Source: Corynebacterium glucuronolyticum DSM 44120
GTDB lineage: Bacteria > Actinomycetota > Actinomycetes > Mycobacteriales > Mycobacteriaceae
DNA length: 64,000 bases
Assembly (NCBI RefSeq): GCF_030440595.1
Contig: NZ_CP047452.1
Span: forward strand, 868,001 to 932,000
Reading direction: 5' to 3'
In this document: piece after piece, positions 9,026-18,173 of the stretch
Layout of the letters: each line of letters begins with the position of its first letter
Numbering within the stretch: the first letter of the stretch is position 1
Made by a program: the position numbers and the translations under genes
Notes under the pieces: model-generated
What the model was told of the DNA's origin: nothing
The model's input: the letters and a program-made list of their open reading frames with translations, nothing else
Database searches by the model: none

Positions 9026-9503
9026 TTCTAGAACACAGTGCTAAGGGCAGGGAGCGAACAGCAGCCACGCAATGTCAGGAATGCGGGGGTGACGGAGCCG
9101 GGGGATGCTGTTGCTCCCCGCATCTTTCTGCGAAGGTAGCTGTGAGGGGAAAGCTGAGTAAAAGCGAAGAAAACAAAGAAAATCTTAAGATTTACGCCAT
9201 TCGGGGGTAGGCGGGAGTTCTCTTCGGATAGTGAAGATAGCGACCATGCCGTTGTCACACACGGCGTGGAGGGGGGGATTTTTCCTCGGTGGCGAAGCGT
9301 GCCGGTCTCATTTCTTGGGGAAGGCCCAAATTCCCGCGTCTCGAGGCCGTAGAGAGGCAAACGGAGACAAACCGGGTTTCTATGCTTCAGACCCTTAAAA
9401 AACGCTAAGAGGGGCGTTGAGGGTGTGTCTCGAGGAATTCGCCGTGTGCGGGAGGCTAGGAGCGGAGAACACGGAGGTACGGAGGGGGCGGGGCTGGAAT
9501 ATG
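9026..9503. other. Intergenic region without recognisable gene
   Basis: About 480 bases between pcrA and the M23 gene. ATGCGGGG (9081-9088) can pair with CCCCGCAT (9116-9123), followed by TCTTTCT, and could terminate pcrA. CATGCCGT...ACGGCGTG near 9245-9268 forms a hairpin next to a G run (C run on the minus strand). On the minus strand AACGC/GCGTT with TTTTTT at about 9396-9418 is a further terminator-like element. Short open frames here have no coding character. Confidence 0.4.
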
Positions 9504-9531
9504 AAAAAGCCACGGCATGGGAGCCGCAGCT
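9504..9531 (-). terminator. Terminator of the M23 peptidase gene
   Basis: On the minus strand AGCTGCGGC, loop TCCCAT, GCCGTGGCT (two G-U pairs), followed by TTTTC. It sits 30 bases past the stop codon. Confidence 0.7.
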
Positions 9532-9560
9532 TGTGGAGGAGGTTTGGGATGAAGTGGCTG

Positions 9561-10283
9561 TTAGAGGTTTATTCCTCGTTCGGCGAGCCACGGGATGGGA
9601 TCGATAGCTCCGCCACCATTCGGGTGAACTTCGAAGTGTAGGTGAGGGCCGGTGGAGAAACCCCGGCTGCCGATGCCGGCGATGCGCTGGCCTGCGTGGA
9701 CCTGGGCACCTACCGTCGTTTCAACGGTCTCCATGTGGCCGTAAACGGTGATTGTCCCATCTTCGTGCTTGATACGTACCCAGTTGCCGAAGCCGGAGGC
9801 CGGGCCTGCGTCGATGACGACACCATCTTCGGCGGCAACGATTGCTGATCCCATCGGACCGGCGATATCGACACCGGCGTGGAGGACACCCCAGCGACTG
9901 CCGAAGCCAGAGGAAAGGGTTCCTTCAGCTGGGCGAACTACGAGAGGTGCGCGTGCGGCTTCGTCGGCTGCGGCGCGCTCATTGTCGTACTCGACGGCTT
10001 TGGCGATTTGGTCTTGAACGTTAGCAGCTGGCTTAAACTCGGCAATGTTAAGAACTTGCGGAGATTCGTTGGAGGTGGTTGGGGTAGCGGTTGCAGTTTC
10101 GGCGACGAGCTGCACCTGGTTATGGGTTGTTGTCACACTGTCTGCGGTGATATTCGCAGCGACGGCACCGGTTGCGCCGGCGGTGGAAACAACACCGGTG
10201 GTGACAGCAACTAAACTGACGCGACCTTTCGGTGCGCTTGGAGCCTTACGGTGGGCCCCGGCTGTCGACCGCTGATGAGACAT
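9561..10283 (-). CDS. Secreted M23-family peptidoglycan endopeptidase
   Basis: Cell wall hydrolase predicted to cut peptide cross-links in peptidoglycan. After a basic N terminus there is a hydrophobic export segment (about residues 25-47, VSLVAVTTGVVSTAGATGAV). A helical linker follows, and the LytM/M23 domain occupies the C-terminal 130 residues, with zinc ligands in LHAGVDIAG (His, Asp) and the catalytic GPHLHFEV. At 240 aa it resembles M. tuberculosis Rv0950c and C. glutamicum MepA-type enzymes. Start ATG 10283 is chosen because GGAGGAG lies 6 bases upstream. The 5' region is rich in GTTAC motifs, suggesting MtrA control. Confidence 0.9.
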   Translation of the reverse strand: MSHQRSTAGAHRKAPSAPKGRVSLVAVTTGVVSTAGATGAVAANITADSVTTTHNQVQLVAETATATPTTSNESPQVLNIAEFKPAANVQDQIAKAVEYDNERAAADEAARAPLVVRPAEGTLSSGFGSRWGVLHAGVDIAGPMGSAIVAAEDGVVIDAGPASGFGNWVRIKHEDGTITVYGHMETVETTVGAQVHAGQRIAGIGSRGFSTGPHLHFEVHPNGGGAIDPIPWLAERGINL

Positions 10284-10331
10284 CTGCTGCTCCTCCAACC
10301 TCTGTTAAAGGCCACGGTGGAAAGTATCTTT

Positions 10332-10468
10332 GTTACTACTACTTAACAACTTCGTGACCATTTTGTTACCTAATACTGCTTAACGAGATGAAACGATAGC
10401 GTAACGAAATCTGGGGGGCAAGCAGAATTAGGTAGGATTACTGTCGTTTTCGCCCGGAAATTCGTTAC
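10332..10468. promoter_or_regulatory. GTTAC/GTAAC cluster, candidate MtrA operator (M23 / perM divergent region)
   Basis: GTTAC occurs at 10332, 10365 and 10464, and GTAAC at 10401 within GTAACGAAATCTG (10401-10413). That 13-mer recurs exactly upstream of betP (34958-34970). The actinobacterial MtrA regulator is known to bind GTWAC-type repeats and to control cell wall peptidase, rpf and osmolyte transport genes. Confidence 0.5.
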
Positions 10469-10499
10469 ATATCCATCGAAAGGTGGTGGTTCGATTTCT

Positions 10500-10550
10500 A
10501 TGGCTCGCGTCGCCTCCCGCACTTGGGTGCAAAACCGTGGCACAGTTTAA
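10500..10550 (+). CDS. Possible 16-codon upstream ORF before perM
   Basis: ATG 10500 to TAA 10550 would encode MARVASRTWVQNRGTV. A purine-rich AAGGTGGTGG precedes it by about 10 bases, and its stop lies two bases before the GTG proposed for the next gene, which itself lacks a ribosome binding site. It could couple translation. There is no other evidence that it is expressed. Confidence 0.25.
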   Translation: MARVASRTWVQNRGTV

Positions 10551-10552
10551 GA

Positions 10553-12421
10553 GTGAATGTGAATGTAGGACCCTCTCGCAATTCCGCACGTCCAGGTGGT
10601 TCGTCTCGTCCTGGGCGGCGGCCCTCGTCGGTGAATGTTGACCCGTCAACCATAGGTGTTACCGGATCTGGGCACGCTCGCACGCGTCGGCTTGTCATGC
10701 CGTTCATCGTTTCTAATGTGATAATAATCACAATTTCGGTTGCGATTTCACTTGCGTCTCTCCTTTTCACATCAACCACTCTTGTTGCTTTGCCGGGTTC
10801 CGTCGCACAGGCCTTCCTTGTGATCAACGGTGGTGCAATTGCGGGCAGCGGGCAGGTGATTAGCGCGGTGCCCCTCCTGCCTGCCTTGTGTGTCTGGCTG
10901 CTCACCGCGAAGACGACCTACAGCCTTGTAAAGATGAAAGCCTCCATCAGGGATTTGGGGATTATTCTCACTGTCGCCGTGGGTATTCCTTTGCTACTTA
11001 CGCTGACCGCAACTGCCATGCTCTGGAGTGCGTCAATGGTGTTCGCTATGGGGATTCCTCCCATCGCCACTTTTGGCAGAGTCGTCGTTCTCCATGGCTC
11101 GGCTGTGCTTGTGGGTATGGGGCCACGCCTGTGGGGTGCGCTCGCCCGTCGATACTCTGTGCCGGAGGCCTGGGTGAGTGCGGCTTATGCGGCTCTCAAA
11201 CTTCTCGGACTGTGGCTAGTGGCAGGTTTCGTCCTCGTTGTCGCCATGACCATGGTGCGGTGGCAGGTCGTTGGGCACCCCCTCGTCGCTATTGGCTACG
11301 TTCCAAATGCTGCCATCGGTGGAGCCGCTGTTGTCTTGGGCGCCGACTTCCGCGTTGGGGAGAGCTGGGTCTCTCTGTTCTCGGCGCATCCAGGAATTCT
11401 GCCCCCCGTGCAATGGCTAGTGGCCATGCCCGAAGAAGTGCACCCAGCTGCAGGATTCCTCATGGTGGTCGCATTTCTCATTGCCCTGTTTGTACTCAAA
11501 AATATGCCAGAATACGGCCTCGCGGTCGCTCCGTTTACGGCGATAGGGATGGGAATTCTGCTCTATTTATCCAGTGGCCAGGTTGGTGTACTGGGATATG
11601 TCGGGAGTACGTGGTGGCTTGCGGTGCTCCTCGCTGCTGTCTATCCCGCTGCGATTGGCTTGGGTGGAGTTGTTTTGCGCGTCCTCGGGGGTAAAAATGC
11701 ACGCTCCGGTGTGGATGCATCCGCAGAAGCCCCAGAAACGACACCGGAGAGTAGTTCCCCTGCCGATGCCTCCAGTGGTCGCGCTGGAGATCCGAGCGCA
11801 ACACGTGTGGCTGACTCCGGCGATGGGGCTGATACTGACCCGGGCCCGCACGACGGTGTTCGCGATGGTGTTGAAGATGCAGTCGACGATGCCGCTGCTG
11901 ATGAGTCTGAACATGTGGGTTCGGAAGACGTGCCATCCGATGACCCCTCTGGCTCCCCATTGAATGCAGAGGACAAGGCATCTGCCGAGGACACTGTTGT
12001 CGCGGGGAGCAGTGCTGACACAGACATCCGCACCGCTACCGTCGGCGAAGGAGATATCGCCGAAGGCGGCAGCAGCTCCAGCACACCCGATCGCCGTTCC
12101 GGCGAGGGGCACGGGGACCGGGGTCACGAGCAGGACAGCGATGCTGATGAAAAAGAATCGGACACGGGTGGTACACCCGCTCGTGGGCAAGAAAGTTCCG
12201 AAGCCGGCGACCGTGGGGGACAATGGGATGAGACATCAGAAATCGAGCAGGGAAAGGTCACCGAAGACGATGATGCGAATATCCCACACGCTGCCGTCGA
12301 TCCCCACGGAATTGGGGATGAACAACGCAGTTCAGACAGCCCCCGAGAAAAAAATGCGGGTGGTAGTTCTCGCCTCTGGGTCGGGGACACTTCTCCAAGC
12401 GATGATGGATCGGGACAGTAG
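10553..12421 (+). CDS. perM: PerM-like polytopic membrane protein (DUF6350) with long acidic tail
   Basis: Integral membrane protein. After about 50 basic, flexible residues come roughly eight to ten hydrophobic helices (residues ~55-375), then about 240 residues of Asp/Glu/Ser/Gly-rich, disordered tail. Its position just before purN-purH matches M. tuberculosis Rv0955 (PerM), which supports cell division by stabilising FtsB; the function is inferred from that. I use GTG 10553 as start; TTG 10523 would add 10 residues. The tail is the odd part: low-complexity and unlike the rest in composition, and its coding sequence overlaps purN by about 100 bases. Confidence 0.75.
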   Translation: MNVNVGPSRNSARPGGSSRPGRRPSSVNVDPSTIGVTGSGHARTRRLVMPFIVSNVIIITISVAISLASLLFTSTTLVALPGSVAQAFLVINGGAIAGSGQVISAVPLLPALCVWLLTAKTTYSLVKMKASIRDLGIILTVAVGIPLLLTLTATAMLWSASMVFAMGIPPIATFGRVVVLHGSAVLVGMGPRLWGALARRYSVPEAWVSAAYAALKLLGLWLVAGFVLVVAMTMVRWQVVGHPLVAIGYVPNAAIGGAAVVLGADFRVGESWVSLFSAHPGILPPVQWLVAMPEEVHPAAGFLMVVAFLIALFVLKNMPEYGLAVAPFTAIGMGILLYLSSGQVGVLGYVGSTWWLAVLLAAVYPAAIGLGGVVLRVLGGKNARSGVDASAEAPETTPESSSPADASSGRAGDPSATRVADSGDGADTDPGPHDGVRDGVEDAVDDAAADESEHVGSEDVPSDDPSGSPLNAEDKASAEDTVVAGSSADTDIRTATVGEGDIAEGGSSSSTPDRRSGEGHGDRGHEQDSDADEKESDTGGTPARGQESSEAGDRGGQWDETSEIEQGKVTEDDDANIPHAAVDPHGIGDEQRSSDSPREKNAGGSSRLWVGDTSPSDDGSGQ

Positions 12422-12908
12422 GGTCTACGAAATTGTCGCTGTGATCACGGACCGGCCCTGCGTTGCTAACGAGCGCGCGCGGGCTGAATCTGTCCCCACC
12501 CAGGTGGTTGAGTTCACCCCCGGCGACCGGGACCAGTGGAATCGCGATTTTCGGGATGCTGTTGCTGCATATACGCCGGATGTTGTCGTGTCCGCTGGAC
12601 TGATGCGCATCGTCTCGGAGGATTTCCTTGCTGGCTTCGATGTCGTTTTGAATACCCATCCTGCGCTCTTGCCAGCTTTCAAAGGCGCTCATGCAGTGTG
12701 TGATGCCTTGGACTACGGAGTGGCGGTAACGGGTTCCACGGTGCACAAAATGGATGCCGGGATGGATACCGGTCCGATTGTTGCGCAGTGGCCGGTGCTC
12801 ATTAAGGAGGATGACGATGAGGACTCTTTGCATGAGCGAATTAAGATAGTTGAACGTCAATTAATCGTGAAAGTGCTCGAGGAAGGCTTGTGGCGTAATG
12901 GGCAGTAA
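12318..12908 (+). CDS. purN: Phosphoribosylglycinamide formyltransferase (10-formyl-THF dependent)
   Basis: Third step of de novo purine synthesis: formylation of GAR. Recognised from [15 protein letters not shown] at the N terminus, [12 protein letters not shown] with the catalytic His and preceding Asn, and [21 protein letters not shown] with the catalytic Asp. Start is ATG 12318 (196 aa) or ATG 12354 (184 aa), both inside the end of perM, so the two frames overlap by 68-104 bases. Its 3' end overlaps purH by 11 bases. A perM-purN-purH operon is likely. Confidence 0.92.
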   Translation: MNNAVQTAPEKKMRVVVLASGSGTLLQAMMDRDSRVYEIVAVITDRPCVANERARAESVPTQVVEFTPGDRDQWNRDFRDAVAAYTPDVVVSAGLMRIVSEDFLAGFDVVLNTHPALLPAFKGAHAVCDALDYGVAVTGSTVHKMDAGMDTGPIVAQWPVLIKEDDDEDSLHERIKIVERQLIVKVLEEGLWRNGQ

Positions 12909-14448
12909 AGATCAAAAGATTTCGATTAAGCGGGCACTCATTAGTGTGTTCGATAAAGAGGGCCTCGACGAGCTCGCACAAGGGCTGCACGAGGCGGGGG
13001 TTGACATTGTTTCCACAGGTTCGACGGCGAAAGTTATCCGCGATGCGGGTGTCCCGGTGACCGATGTCAGCGAGATTACGGGGTTTCCGGAATGTCTCGA
13101 TGGCCGCGTGAAGACGCTGCATCCCGTCGTACACGCCGGCATCCTCGCCGATACGCATGTGCCAGCACATATGCAGCAGTTGGAAGAACTCGGCATCGAG
13201 GGGTTCCAGCTCGTCGTTGTGAACCTGTACCCGTTTGAGCAGACGGTGGCTTCGGGTGCAGGGTATGCGGATTGCGTCGAAAAGATCGACATCGGAGGAC
13301 CCTCTATGGTTCGTGGTGCGGCTAAGAACCACGGTTCCGTTGCCGTTGTTGTTGATTCCGCCGACTATGGTAGAGCTGCGGAGGCCGCGAAGAACGGCGG
13401 GTTCACCTACGCAGAGCGGCAGGAGCTCGCGCTCAAAGCATTCAGCCACACCGCTGCCTACGATGCACACGTTTCTCAGTGGTTCGCTGAGCAGCTGGGT
13501 GCAGAGGCTGGTGAGAGTGGCACGGTGCGGGCATTGCGGTACGGTGAGAATCCGCATCAAAAGGCTACGGTGCGCATAACCGGTGAGGGGCTTGCAGCCG
13601 CGCAGCAGTTCGGCGGCAAGGAGATGAGCTTTAACAACTACCGCGATGCGGATGCCGCGTGGGCCGCAGCGTGGGACCATAAAGATCCGTGTGTTGCCAT
13701 TATCAAGCACACCAACCCGTGTGGCATTGCCGTTTCTCACACCTCGCTTGCCGATGCACACAAGAAGGCGCATGCCTGTGACCCGATGAGTGCGTACGGT
13801 GGAGTGATCGCTGTGAACCGCCAGGTGAGCATGGAGATGGCGCAGCAGGTGCGGCCAATTTTCACCGAAGTGATCATCGCGCCGTCCTACGAGCCCGCCG
13901 CGCTGGAGCTGCTGCAGGAGAAGAAGAACTTGCGTATATTGCAGTGCGACGAGCCGCATCGCGGTGGCACCCAGCAGATGTTCATCTCTGGTGGTGTCCT
14001 AGAGCAAGATCGAGATGTGCTGCAGGCCGAGGGTGATGATCCCAAGAACTGGAAGCTCGTTGCCGGTGAGCCCGCGACAGCAGAGGTCCTGGCAGACCTG
14101 GAATTCGCCTGGCGCAGTATCCGCTGTGTGAAATCCAACGCGATTCTCATCGCTAACCAGGGCGCCACTGTGGGCGTGGGAATGGGACAGGTCAACCGTG
14201 TGGATTCCGCAAAACTTGCGGTTGAGCGCGCGAACACGCTCGCAAATGGGACGAACCGCACCGCAGGCGCTGTCGCCGCCTCTGATGCCTTCTTCCCCTT
14301 CGCTGACGGTTTCGAGATCCTCGCTCAGGCTGGGGTCCAGGCTGTGGTTCAGCCTGGTGGCTCCATTCGTGACGAGGAAGTCATCGAGGCTGCAAAGAAG
14401 GCCGGCGTGACCATGTATCTCACGGGGACTCGTCACTTCCTGCACTAA
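12898..14448 (+). CDS. purH: Bifunctional AICAR formyltransferase / IMP cyclohydrolase
   Basis: Last two steps of IMP synthesis. N-terminal MGS-fold cyclohydrolase domain (residues ~8-200: [31 protein letters not shown]) and C-terminal AICAR transformylase domain, with [10 protein letters not shown], the IIKHTNPCG catalytic motif and [10 protein letters not shown] near the end. Length 516 aa is standard. ATG 12898 overlaps the purN stop by 11 bases, so the enzymes are probably translationally coupled. Confidence 0.96.
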   Translation: MGSKDQKISIKRALISVFDKEGLDELAQGLHEAGVDIVSTGSTAKVIRDAGVPVTDVSEITGFPECLDGRVKTLHPVVHAGILADTHVPAHMQQLEELGIEGFQLVVVNLYPFEQTVASGAGYADCVEKIDIGGPSMVRGAAKNHGSVAVVVDSADYGRAAEAAKNGGFTYAERQELALKAFSHTAAYDAHVSQWFAEQLGAEAGESGTVRALRYGENPHQKATVRITGEGLAAAQQFGGKEMSFNNYRDADAAWAAAWDHKDPCVAIIKHTNPCGIAVSHTSLADAHKKAHACDPMSAYGGVIAVNRQVSMEMAQQVRPIFTEVIIAPSYEPAALELLQEKKNLRILQCDEPHRGGTQQMFISGGVLEQDRDVLQAEGDDPKNWKLVAGEPATAEVLADLEFAWRSIRCVKSNAILIANQGATVGVGMGQVNRVDSAKLAVERANTLANGTNRTAGAVAASDAFFPFADGFEILAQAGVQAVVQPGGSIRDEEVIEAAKKAGVTMYLTGTRHFLH

Positions 14449-14480
14449 CCGCCCGGGTACCGGCCTGGATAGTGAAGGCT

Positions 14481-14506
14481 AGTGCTGTGCAGTTGAGTGC
14501 TGTGCA
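14481..14506. repeat. Direct repeat AGTGCTGTGCA, 15-bp period
   Basis: Copies at 14481-14491 and 14496-14506, 33 bases after the purH stop codon. Confidence 0.75.
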
Positions 14507-14536
14507 ATCCGCCCAAGCCTGGTGAGTGTGCGTAAA

Positions 14537-14572
14537 CCGCCTACCACGACTGTGGTAGGCGGCTTGTCATTT
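14537..14572 (+). terminator. Terminator of the purN-purH operon
   Basis: CCGCCTACCAC (14537-14547), loop GACT, GTGGTAGGCGG (14552-14562), followed by the weak tail CTTGTCATTT. The stem is perfect. Confidence 0.75.
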
Positions 14573-14654
14573 GCGGGGTGGATAGGGGAGAGGAGCTCGA
14601 CTGGCTGGAGATACGCGACTCACTCAGAATGGTTGGGTGGGGCCCGACGGCTTT

Positions 14655-14690
14655 TTGAAAGTGCAGCCCTATCAAACTAAAGTTTGATGA
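14655..14690 (+). promoter_or_regulatory. Promoter and overlapping palindromic operator of the copper oxidase gene
   Basis: TTGAAA (14655-14660), 17-base spacer, TAAAGT (14678-14683), and then the ATG only 8 bases on, which predicts a leaderless mRNA. An inverted repeat ATCAAACT-AA-AGTTTGAT (14671-14688) covers the -10 and the start of transcription, the place for a repressor. The arms recall ArsR-type sites (ATCAA...TTGAT), but the regulator is not known and no regulator gene is adjacent. Confidence 0.6.
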
Positions 14691-16187
14691 ATGATTACCC
14701 GACGCTCATTCCTTACCTTGTCAGCCGGGACCGCTGCTGTGGCAGCTACTGGTTCCGTTCTCAGTGCTTGTTCACCGGGTGCCCCCACACCGGAGAGCTT
14801 CAACCGCGAACTGCCCATCCCGCCGACAGCCGATTCAGAGGTCATCGATGGGGTGCGCGTTTTCCACCTCACTGCTCAGGAGGGGACATCGGAGATTGTA
14901 CCGGGGAAGCAGACAACGACGTGGGGTTTCAACGGTCCTCATTTCGGCCCGACGGTGGTTGCCAGCCGTGGTGAGCGCGTCCGGTTGGAATTTGAAAACC
15001 GACTGGATGAGATGACCACCATGCACATCCACGGGATGAAGCTCCCGGCGATCATGGACGGTGGCCCGCACAGCCCGATCGAGCCGGGGGAGACCTGGAC
15101 GACGGAGTTCACGATCGACCAGCCGGCAGCGACGGTGTGGTACCACCCGCATCCACACGAAGCGACGGGGCTCCACGCTTATCGTGGCCTCGCTGGCGGT
15201 TTCGTGATCACCGACGAGGATATGCCGGACATCCCCGCTGACTATGGCGTTGACGATATTCCGCTCATTCTGCAGGATCACCGCTTCAACGAGGATGGCT
15301 CTTTTGACGAGACTGACCTGCCTGACCTTGGGCTCCTCGGGGACACCCCAAACGTGAATGGGTGCACGAATCCGGTGTTCCATGCCACCACGTCTCAGGT
15401 TCGGTTCCGCCTGGTCAATGGGTCGAACATGCGATTCCACAACCTTGCGCTGTCTGACGATCGCCCATTCACCGTCGCCGCCACAGACACGGGATTCCTT
15501 CCCCATCCGGTGGAGGTCAAACGCCTTCCCATCGGTCCGGGGGAACGCTTCGAAATCATCGTTGATCTGGAACAAGGGGAAGAGATCTTCCTCCGCTCCG
15601 TTGGTTTTCCACACCGGCTGGGGCTGCCGAAGGACGATTCCGTTCCAGACTTCGGTGTGGAGGACACCTACTATCTTCTCCGCATCGTCGGGCCGCAGGA
15701 CGCACAACCGCTGCGGGACATTCCTGATCGGCTTGTCGACGCCGAGGATGTGGTTCCCGAGACTGGTTTCCAGCGGTCTTTCGCACTCAACACCTTCGAG
15801 ATCAATGGGAAGCGAATGGACATGCAACGCGTGGACTTCGTTATCGACCATGACACGCCGGAACAGTGGACGGTGACGAATGAGAACAGCGACTGGATTC
15901 ACAACTTCCATATCCACGATGCCTCCTTCATGGTGCTCGATGCGCCGGATACTGATGAAGTGTGGACACAGGGCTGGAAGGATACGGTGACGATCCCGCC
16001 GGAGACAACGGTCACCCTCGCCGTCACCTTCGGCAACTACCCGGATCCCGCCTGGCCGTACATGTACCATTGTCACATGCTTTACCACGAGGACAATGGC
16101 ATGATGGGGCAGTTTGTCATTACGGAGCCTGGAGGAGTCCCGGCGGCGAGTATCGGGGCGGGGGCTGAGCGCAGCCACCACCACTAG
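14691..16187 (+). CDS. Tat-exported multicopper oxidase (CueO/CopA-like), paralogue 1
   Basis: Periplasm-side or surface oxidase, probably for Cu(I) detoxification. The N terminus has a twin-arginine motif (TRRSFL), hydrophobic core and lipobox LSAC, so it should be a Tat-exported lipoprotein. Copper ligands are visible in all four motifs: HIHG, WYHPHPHE, FHIHD and HCHMLYHEDNGMM near the C terminus. At 498 aa it has three cupredoxin domains. It ends in a His-rich tail (RSHHH). A close paralogue lies at 59490. No SD precedes the ATG; see the overlapping promoter and operator. Confidence 0.92.
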   Translation: MITRRSFLTLSAGTAAVAATGSVLSACSPGAPTPESFNRELPIPPTADSEVIDGVRVFHLTAQEGTSEIVPGKQTTTWGFNGPHFGPTVVASRGERVRLEFENRLDEMTTMHIHGMKLPAIMDGGPHSPIEPGETWTTEFTIDQPAATVWYHPHPHEATGLHAYRGLAGGFVITDEDMPDIPADYGVDDIPLILQDHRFNEDGSFDETDLPDLGLLGDTPNVNGCTNPVFHATTSQVRFRLVNGSNMRFHNLALSDDRPFTVAATDTGFLPHPVEVKRLPIGPGERFEIIVDLEQGEEIFLRSVGFPHRLGLPKDDSVPDFGVEDTYYLLRIVGPQDAQPLRDIPDRLVDAEDVVPETGFQRSFALNTFEINGKRMDMQRVDFVIDHDTPEQWTVTNENSDWIHNFHIHDASFMVLDAPDTDEVWTQGWKDTVTIPPETTVTLAVTFGNYPDPAWPYMYHCHMLYHEDNGMMGQFVITEPGGVPAASIGAGAERSHHH

Positions 16188-16258
16188 GAGGAGACCGTAG
16201 GCGGGAAGCGACGGTGGGAAAAGCGTCGACAAGCGTGCTAGCCGGGTACGATGAACCC

Positions 16259-17110
16259 ATGAACAATGAGAACATCATCCTCGGACCAGCCATCATGTTC
16301 GTGCCGTGTAACCGCCCCGAGCGGTTTGCCAAAGGAATCACTAGGGCAGACATGATCATTCTTGATTTGGAGGATGGTGCCGGGGCAGAACACGATGCAC
16401 AGGCGCGGGAGGAAGCGCGACAGAATCTCATCAATTCCCACCTCGATCCTGCACGCGTTATCGTGCGCATCAACGGCCCGGAGGCTCCGGGGTTCCTCGA
16501 GGATCTGGAAGCATATAAGCAGACCGAGTACGGGCCACTCATCGTGCCGATGCTGCGGGACGGAATCCCCCCTGAGGTCGAGGGGCTGCCGATCATCGCG
16601 CTGATCGAGACACCACAGGCTCTCGTCCATGTAAACGAGATCGCTGCCCACCCGGATGTCATCGGGTTGTATTGGGGTGCCGAGGATCTGACGATGGAGC
16701 TTGGTGGCACGCACTCGCGTTACCAAGATGATGAAACGATGCGACCGACACACCTGTACCGCGACACCATTCAGGTTGCCCGCACAATGGTTCACGTCGC
16801 TGCCGCTGCCCACGGGAAGTTCAGTATTGACGCGTCCTTCGCCGACTTCTCCGACCCGGAGGGGCAGTACCGTGAGGCTGTCGATGCGGCGCGCATCGGC
16901 TTCGCTGCGACGGCGACGATCCACCCCGCACAGACGGAGCCTGTGCGCCGGGCCTATTTGCCGGACGAGGAGACGTTGACGTGGGCCCGTCGGGTGGTAG
17001 CGGAGTCCTATAACCACCCCGGCCCCTTTAAACTCGATGGGCAGATGTGTGATGCCCCACTTATCAAACAGGCTTTCCGCATCGCCCGCAGAGCCGGTGA
17101 CGAGGTCTAG
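16259..17110 (+). CDS. CitE-like HpcH/HpaI aldolase / citrate lyase beta family protein
   Basis: C-C lyase or thioesterase acting on a CoA thioester. The 283-aa chain has the family's TIM-barrel signatures: DMIILDLEDG with metal-binding Asp/Glu, VRINGP, IALIETPQAL and YWGAEDLTMELG, plus a C-terminal ATIHPAQ motif. There are no citrate lyase alpha or gamma genes nearby, so it is a stand-alone member, perhaps a malyl- or citramalyl-CoA lyase. ATG 16259 is chosen: TACGAT at 16247-16252 is a -10 that predicts a leaderless mRNA. The substrate is unknown. Confidence 0.85.
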   Translation: MNNENIILGPAIMFVPCNRPERFAKGITRADMIILDLEDGAGAEHDAQAREEARQNLINSHLDPARVIVRINGPEAPGFLEDLEAYKQTEYGPLIVPMLRDGIPPEVEGLPIIALIETPQALVHVNEIAAHPDVIGLYWGAEDLTMELGGTHSRYQDDETMRPTHLYRDTIQVARTMVHVAAAAHGKFSIDASFADFSDPEGQYREAVDAARIGFAATATIHPAQTEPVRRAYLPDEETLTWARRVVAESYNHPGPFKLDGQMCDAPLIKQAFRIARRAGDEV

Positions 17111-17545
17111 AACGATCCCAGCGTTTCCCAACGCACTCTGCGATTACCAACGCCCTCAACACTTCCCTACACTCCGAACGCCTCCAGGTAGACCTCTGCC
17201 AAATAAGAGAGTCCTTCAGCGGTAAAAGAAGGAAGCGACCTTCATTGAAGAGCTCACCTGCGGGTGTTTCCGCATCTCGGAAAATACATGGACATGCACA
17301 AGTCATGTCGGTGCGACGAAATCCGGACGGGTGAACGAGAACGAGAAAGAGCTGTTGTGGTGCGCGCTTGAACTTGTCACCGAAAACAGGCATCGGAACA
17401 ACGAAAGATTAAAAGTATCGAAGCCTGATGCCATGCGAAGCTGGATGCCTATACGAAACTGAACGTTCATCCTGAAGCTGAACGCTCAGCAGCCAGGTTA
17501 GGGGAATCGGAAACCAAAAATCCAGTTGTTGTTCGGGATGCAAAA
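17111..17545. other. Intergenic region 3' of the CitE-like gene
   Basis: About 435 bases without a credible gene. From about 17405 to 17500 there are degenerate repeats of the type CGAAGCTGGATGCC / GAAGCTGAACGCTC. An open frame on the minus strand (17064-17393) has no recognisable protein features. Confidence 0.4.
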
Positions 17546-17575
17546 ACCCACCAGGAAAACCTGGTGGGTATTTTT
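17541..17575. terminator. Bidirectional terminator (rpsR operon and CitE side)
   Basis: ACCCACCAGG (17546-17555), loop AAAA, CCTGGTGGGT (17560-17569). It has ATTTTT on the plus strand and TTTTTG on the minus strand, so it can end transcription from both sides. The main user is the minus-strand ribosomal protein operon. Confidence 0.88.
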
Positions 17576-17597
17576 AAGCTGTTATCTCCTCGGCCGC

Positions 17598-17846
17598 TTA
17601 CCGGCTGGTGAACGGCAGGAGAGCCATCTCACGGGCATTCTTGACCGCGGTAGCAACCTGACGCTGCTGACGCGGGGTGAGCCCGGTGACGCGGCGAGAA
17701 CGGATCTTGCCACGATCGGAAATGAACTGACGGAGCGTGTTCAGATCCTTGTAATCAACCTTCTCAATGCCTGCGGCCTTGAGCGGGTTCTTCTTGGGGC
17801 GGCGGGACTGCTCGATGCGCGCCCTCTTTGCGTTATTGCGCTTCAT
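17598..17846 (-). CDS. rpsR: 30S ribosomal protein S18, cysteine-free type
   Basis: Small-subunit protein. The 82-aa sequence has the S18 core ([44 protein letters not shown]). It has no cysteine, so it is the zinc-independent (C-) form. It is the last gene of rpmB-rpmG-rpsN-rpsR, 18 bases after rpsN, and a terminator follows. Confidence 0.96.
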   Translation of the reverse strand: MKRNNAKRARIEQSRRPKKNPLKAAGIEKVDYKDLNTLRQFISDRGKIRSRRVTGLTPRQQRQVATAVKNAREMALLPFTSR

Positions 17847-17864
17847 TTACAATCTCCCTAGAAA

Positions 17865-18170
17865 TTACCAGCTGGACTTACGAACACCGGGAAGCTCACC
17901 GCGGTGAGCCATCTCACGCATGCGAACGCGAGACAGACCGAACTTGCGGAGGTAGCCACGCGGACGACCATCGTGGGAGTCGCGGTTGCGAACACGCACG
18001 GGGCTGGCGTCACGGGGCTGACGGTTCAGTTCGAACTGAGCGTCGAGACGCTCGTCGTCAGTGGAATTCGGGTTCTTGATGATCTTCTTGAGCTCAGCGC
18101 GACGCTCCGCGTAACGGGCGACGATCTCTTTACGCTGCTCATTCTTGGCAATCTTGGACTTCTTAGCCAT
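17865..18170 (-). CDS. rpsN: 30S ribosomal protein S14, long cysteine-free type
   Basis: The 101-aa S14 contains [21 protein letters not shown] and the C-terminal [24 protein letters not shown]. It lacks the CxxC...CxxC zinc knuckle of the short type and is the C- form. It is preceded by rpmG with a gap of 3 bases. Confidence 0.96.
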   Translation of the reverse strand: MAKKSKIAKNEQRKEIVARYAERRAELKKIIKNPNSTDDERLDAQFELNRQPRDASPVRVRNRDSHDGRPRGYLRKFGLSRVRMREMAHRGELPGVRKSSW

Positions 18171-18173
18171 GAA

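Noticed and set aside
9232..9290. 6C-type small RNA suggested by a hairpin next to a run of seven C (minus strand)
   Set aside because: The C run lies outside the loop and only one hairpin is visible, whereas 6C RNAs have C-rich loops in two stems.
17064..17393. 109-codon minus-strand open frame 3' of the CitE-like gene
   Set aside because: It starts in repeat-containing intergenic DNA, overlaps the CitE end antisense and has erratic cysteine and arginine content.
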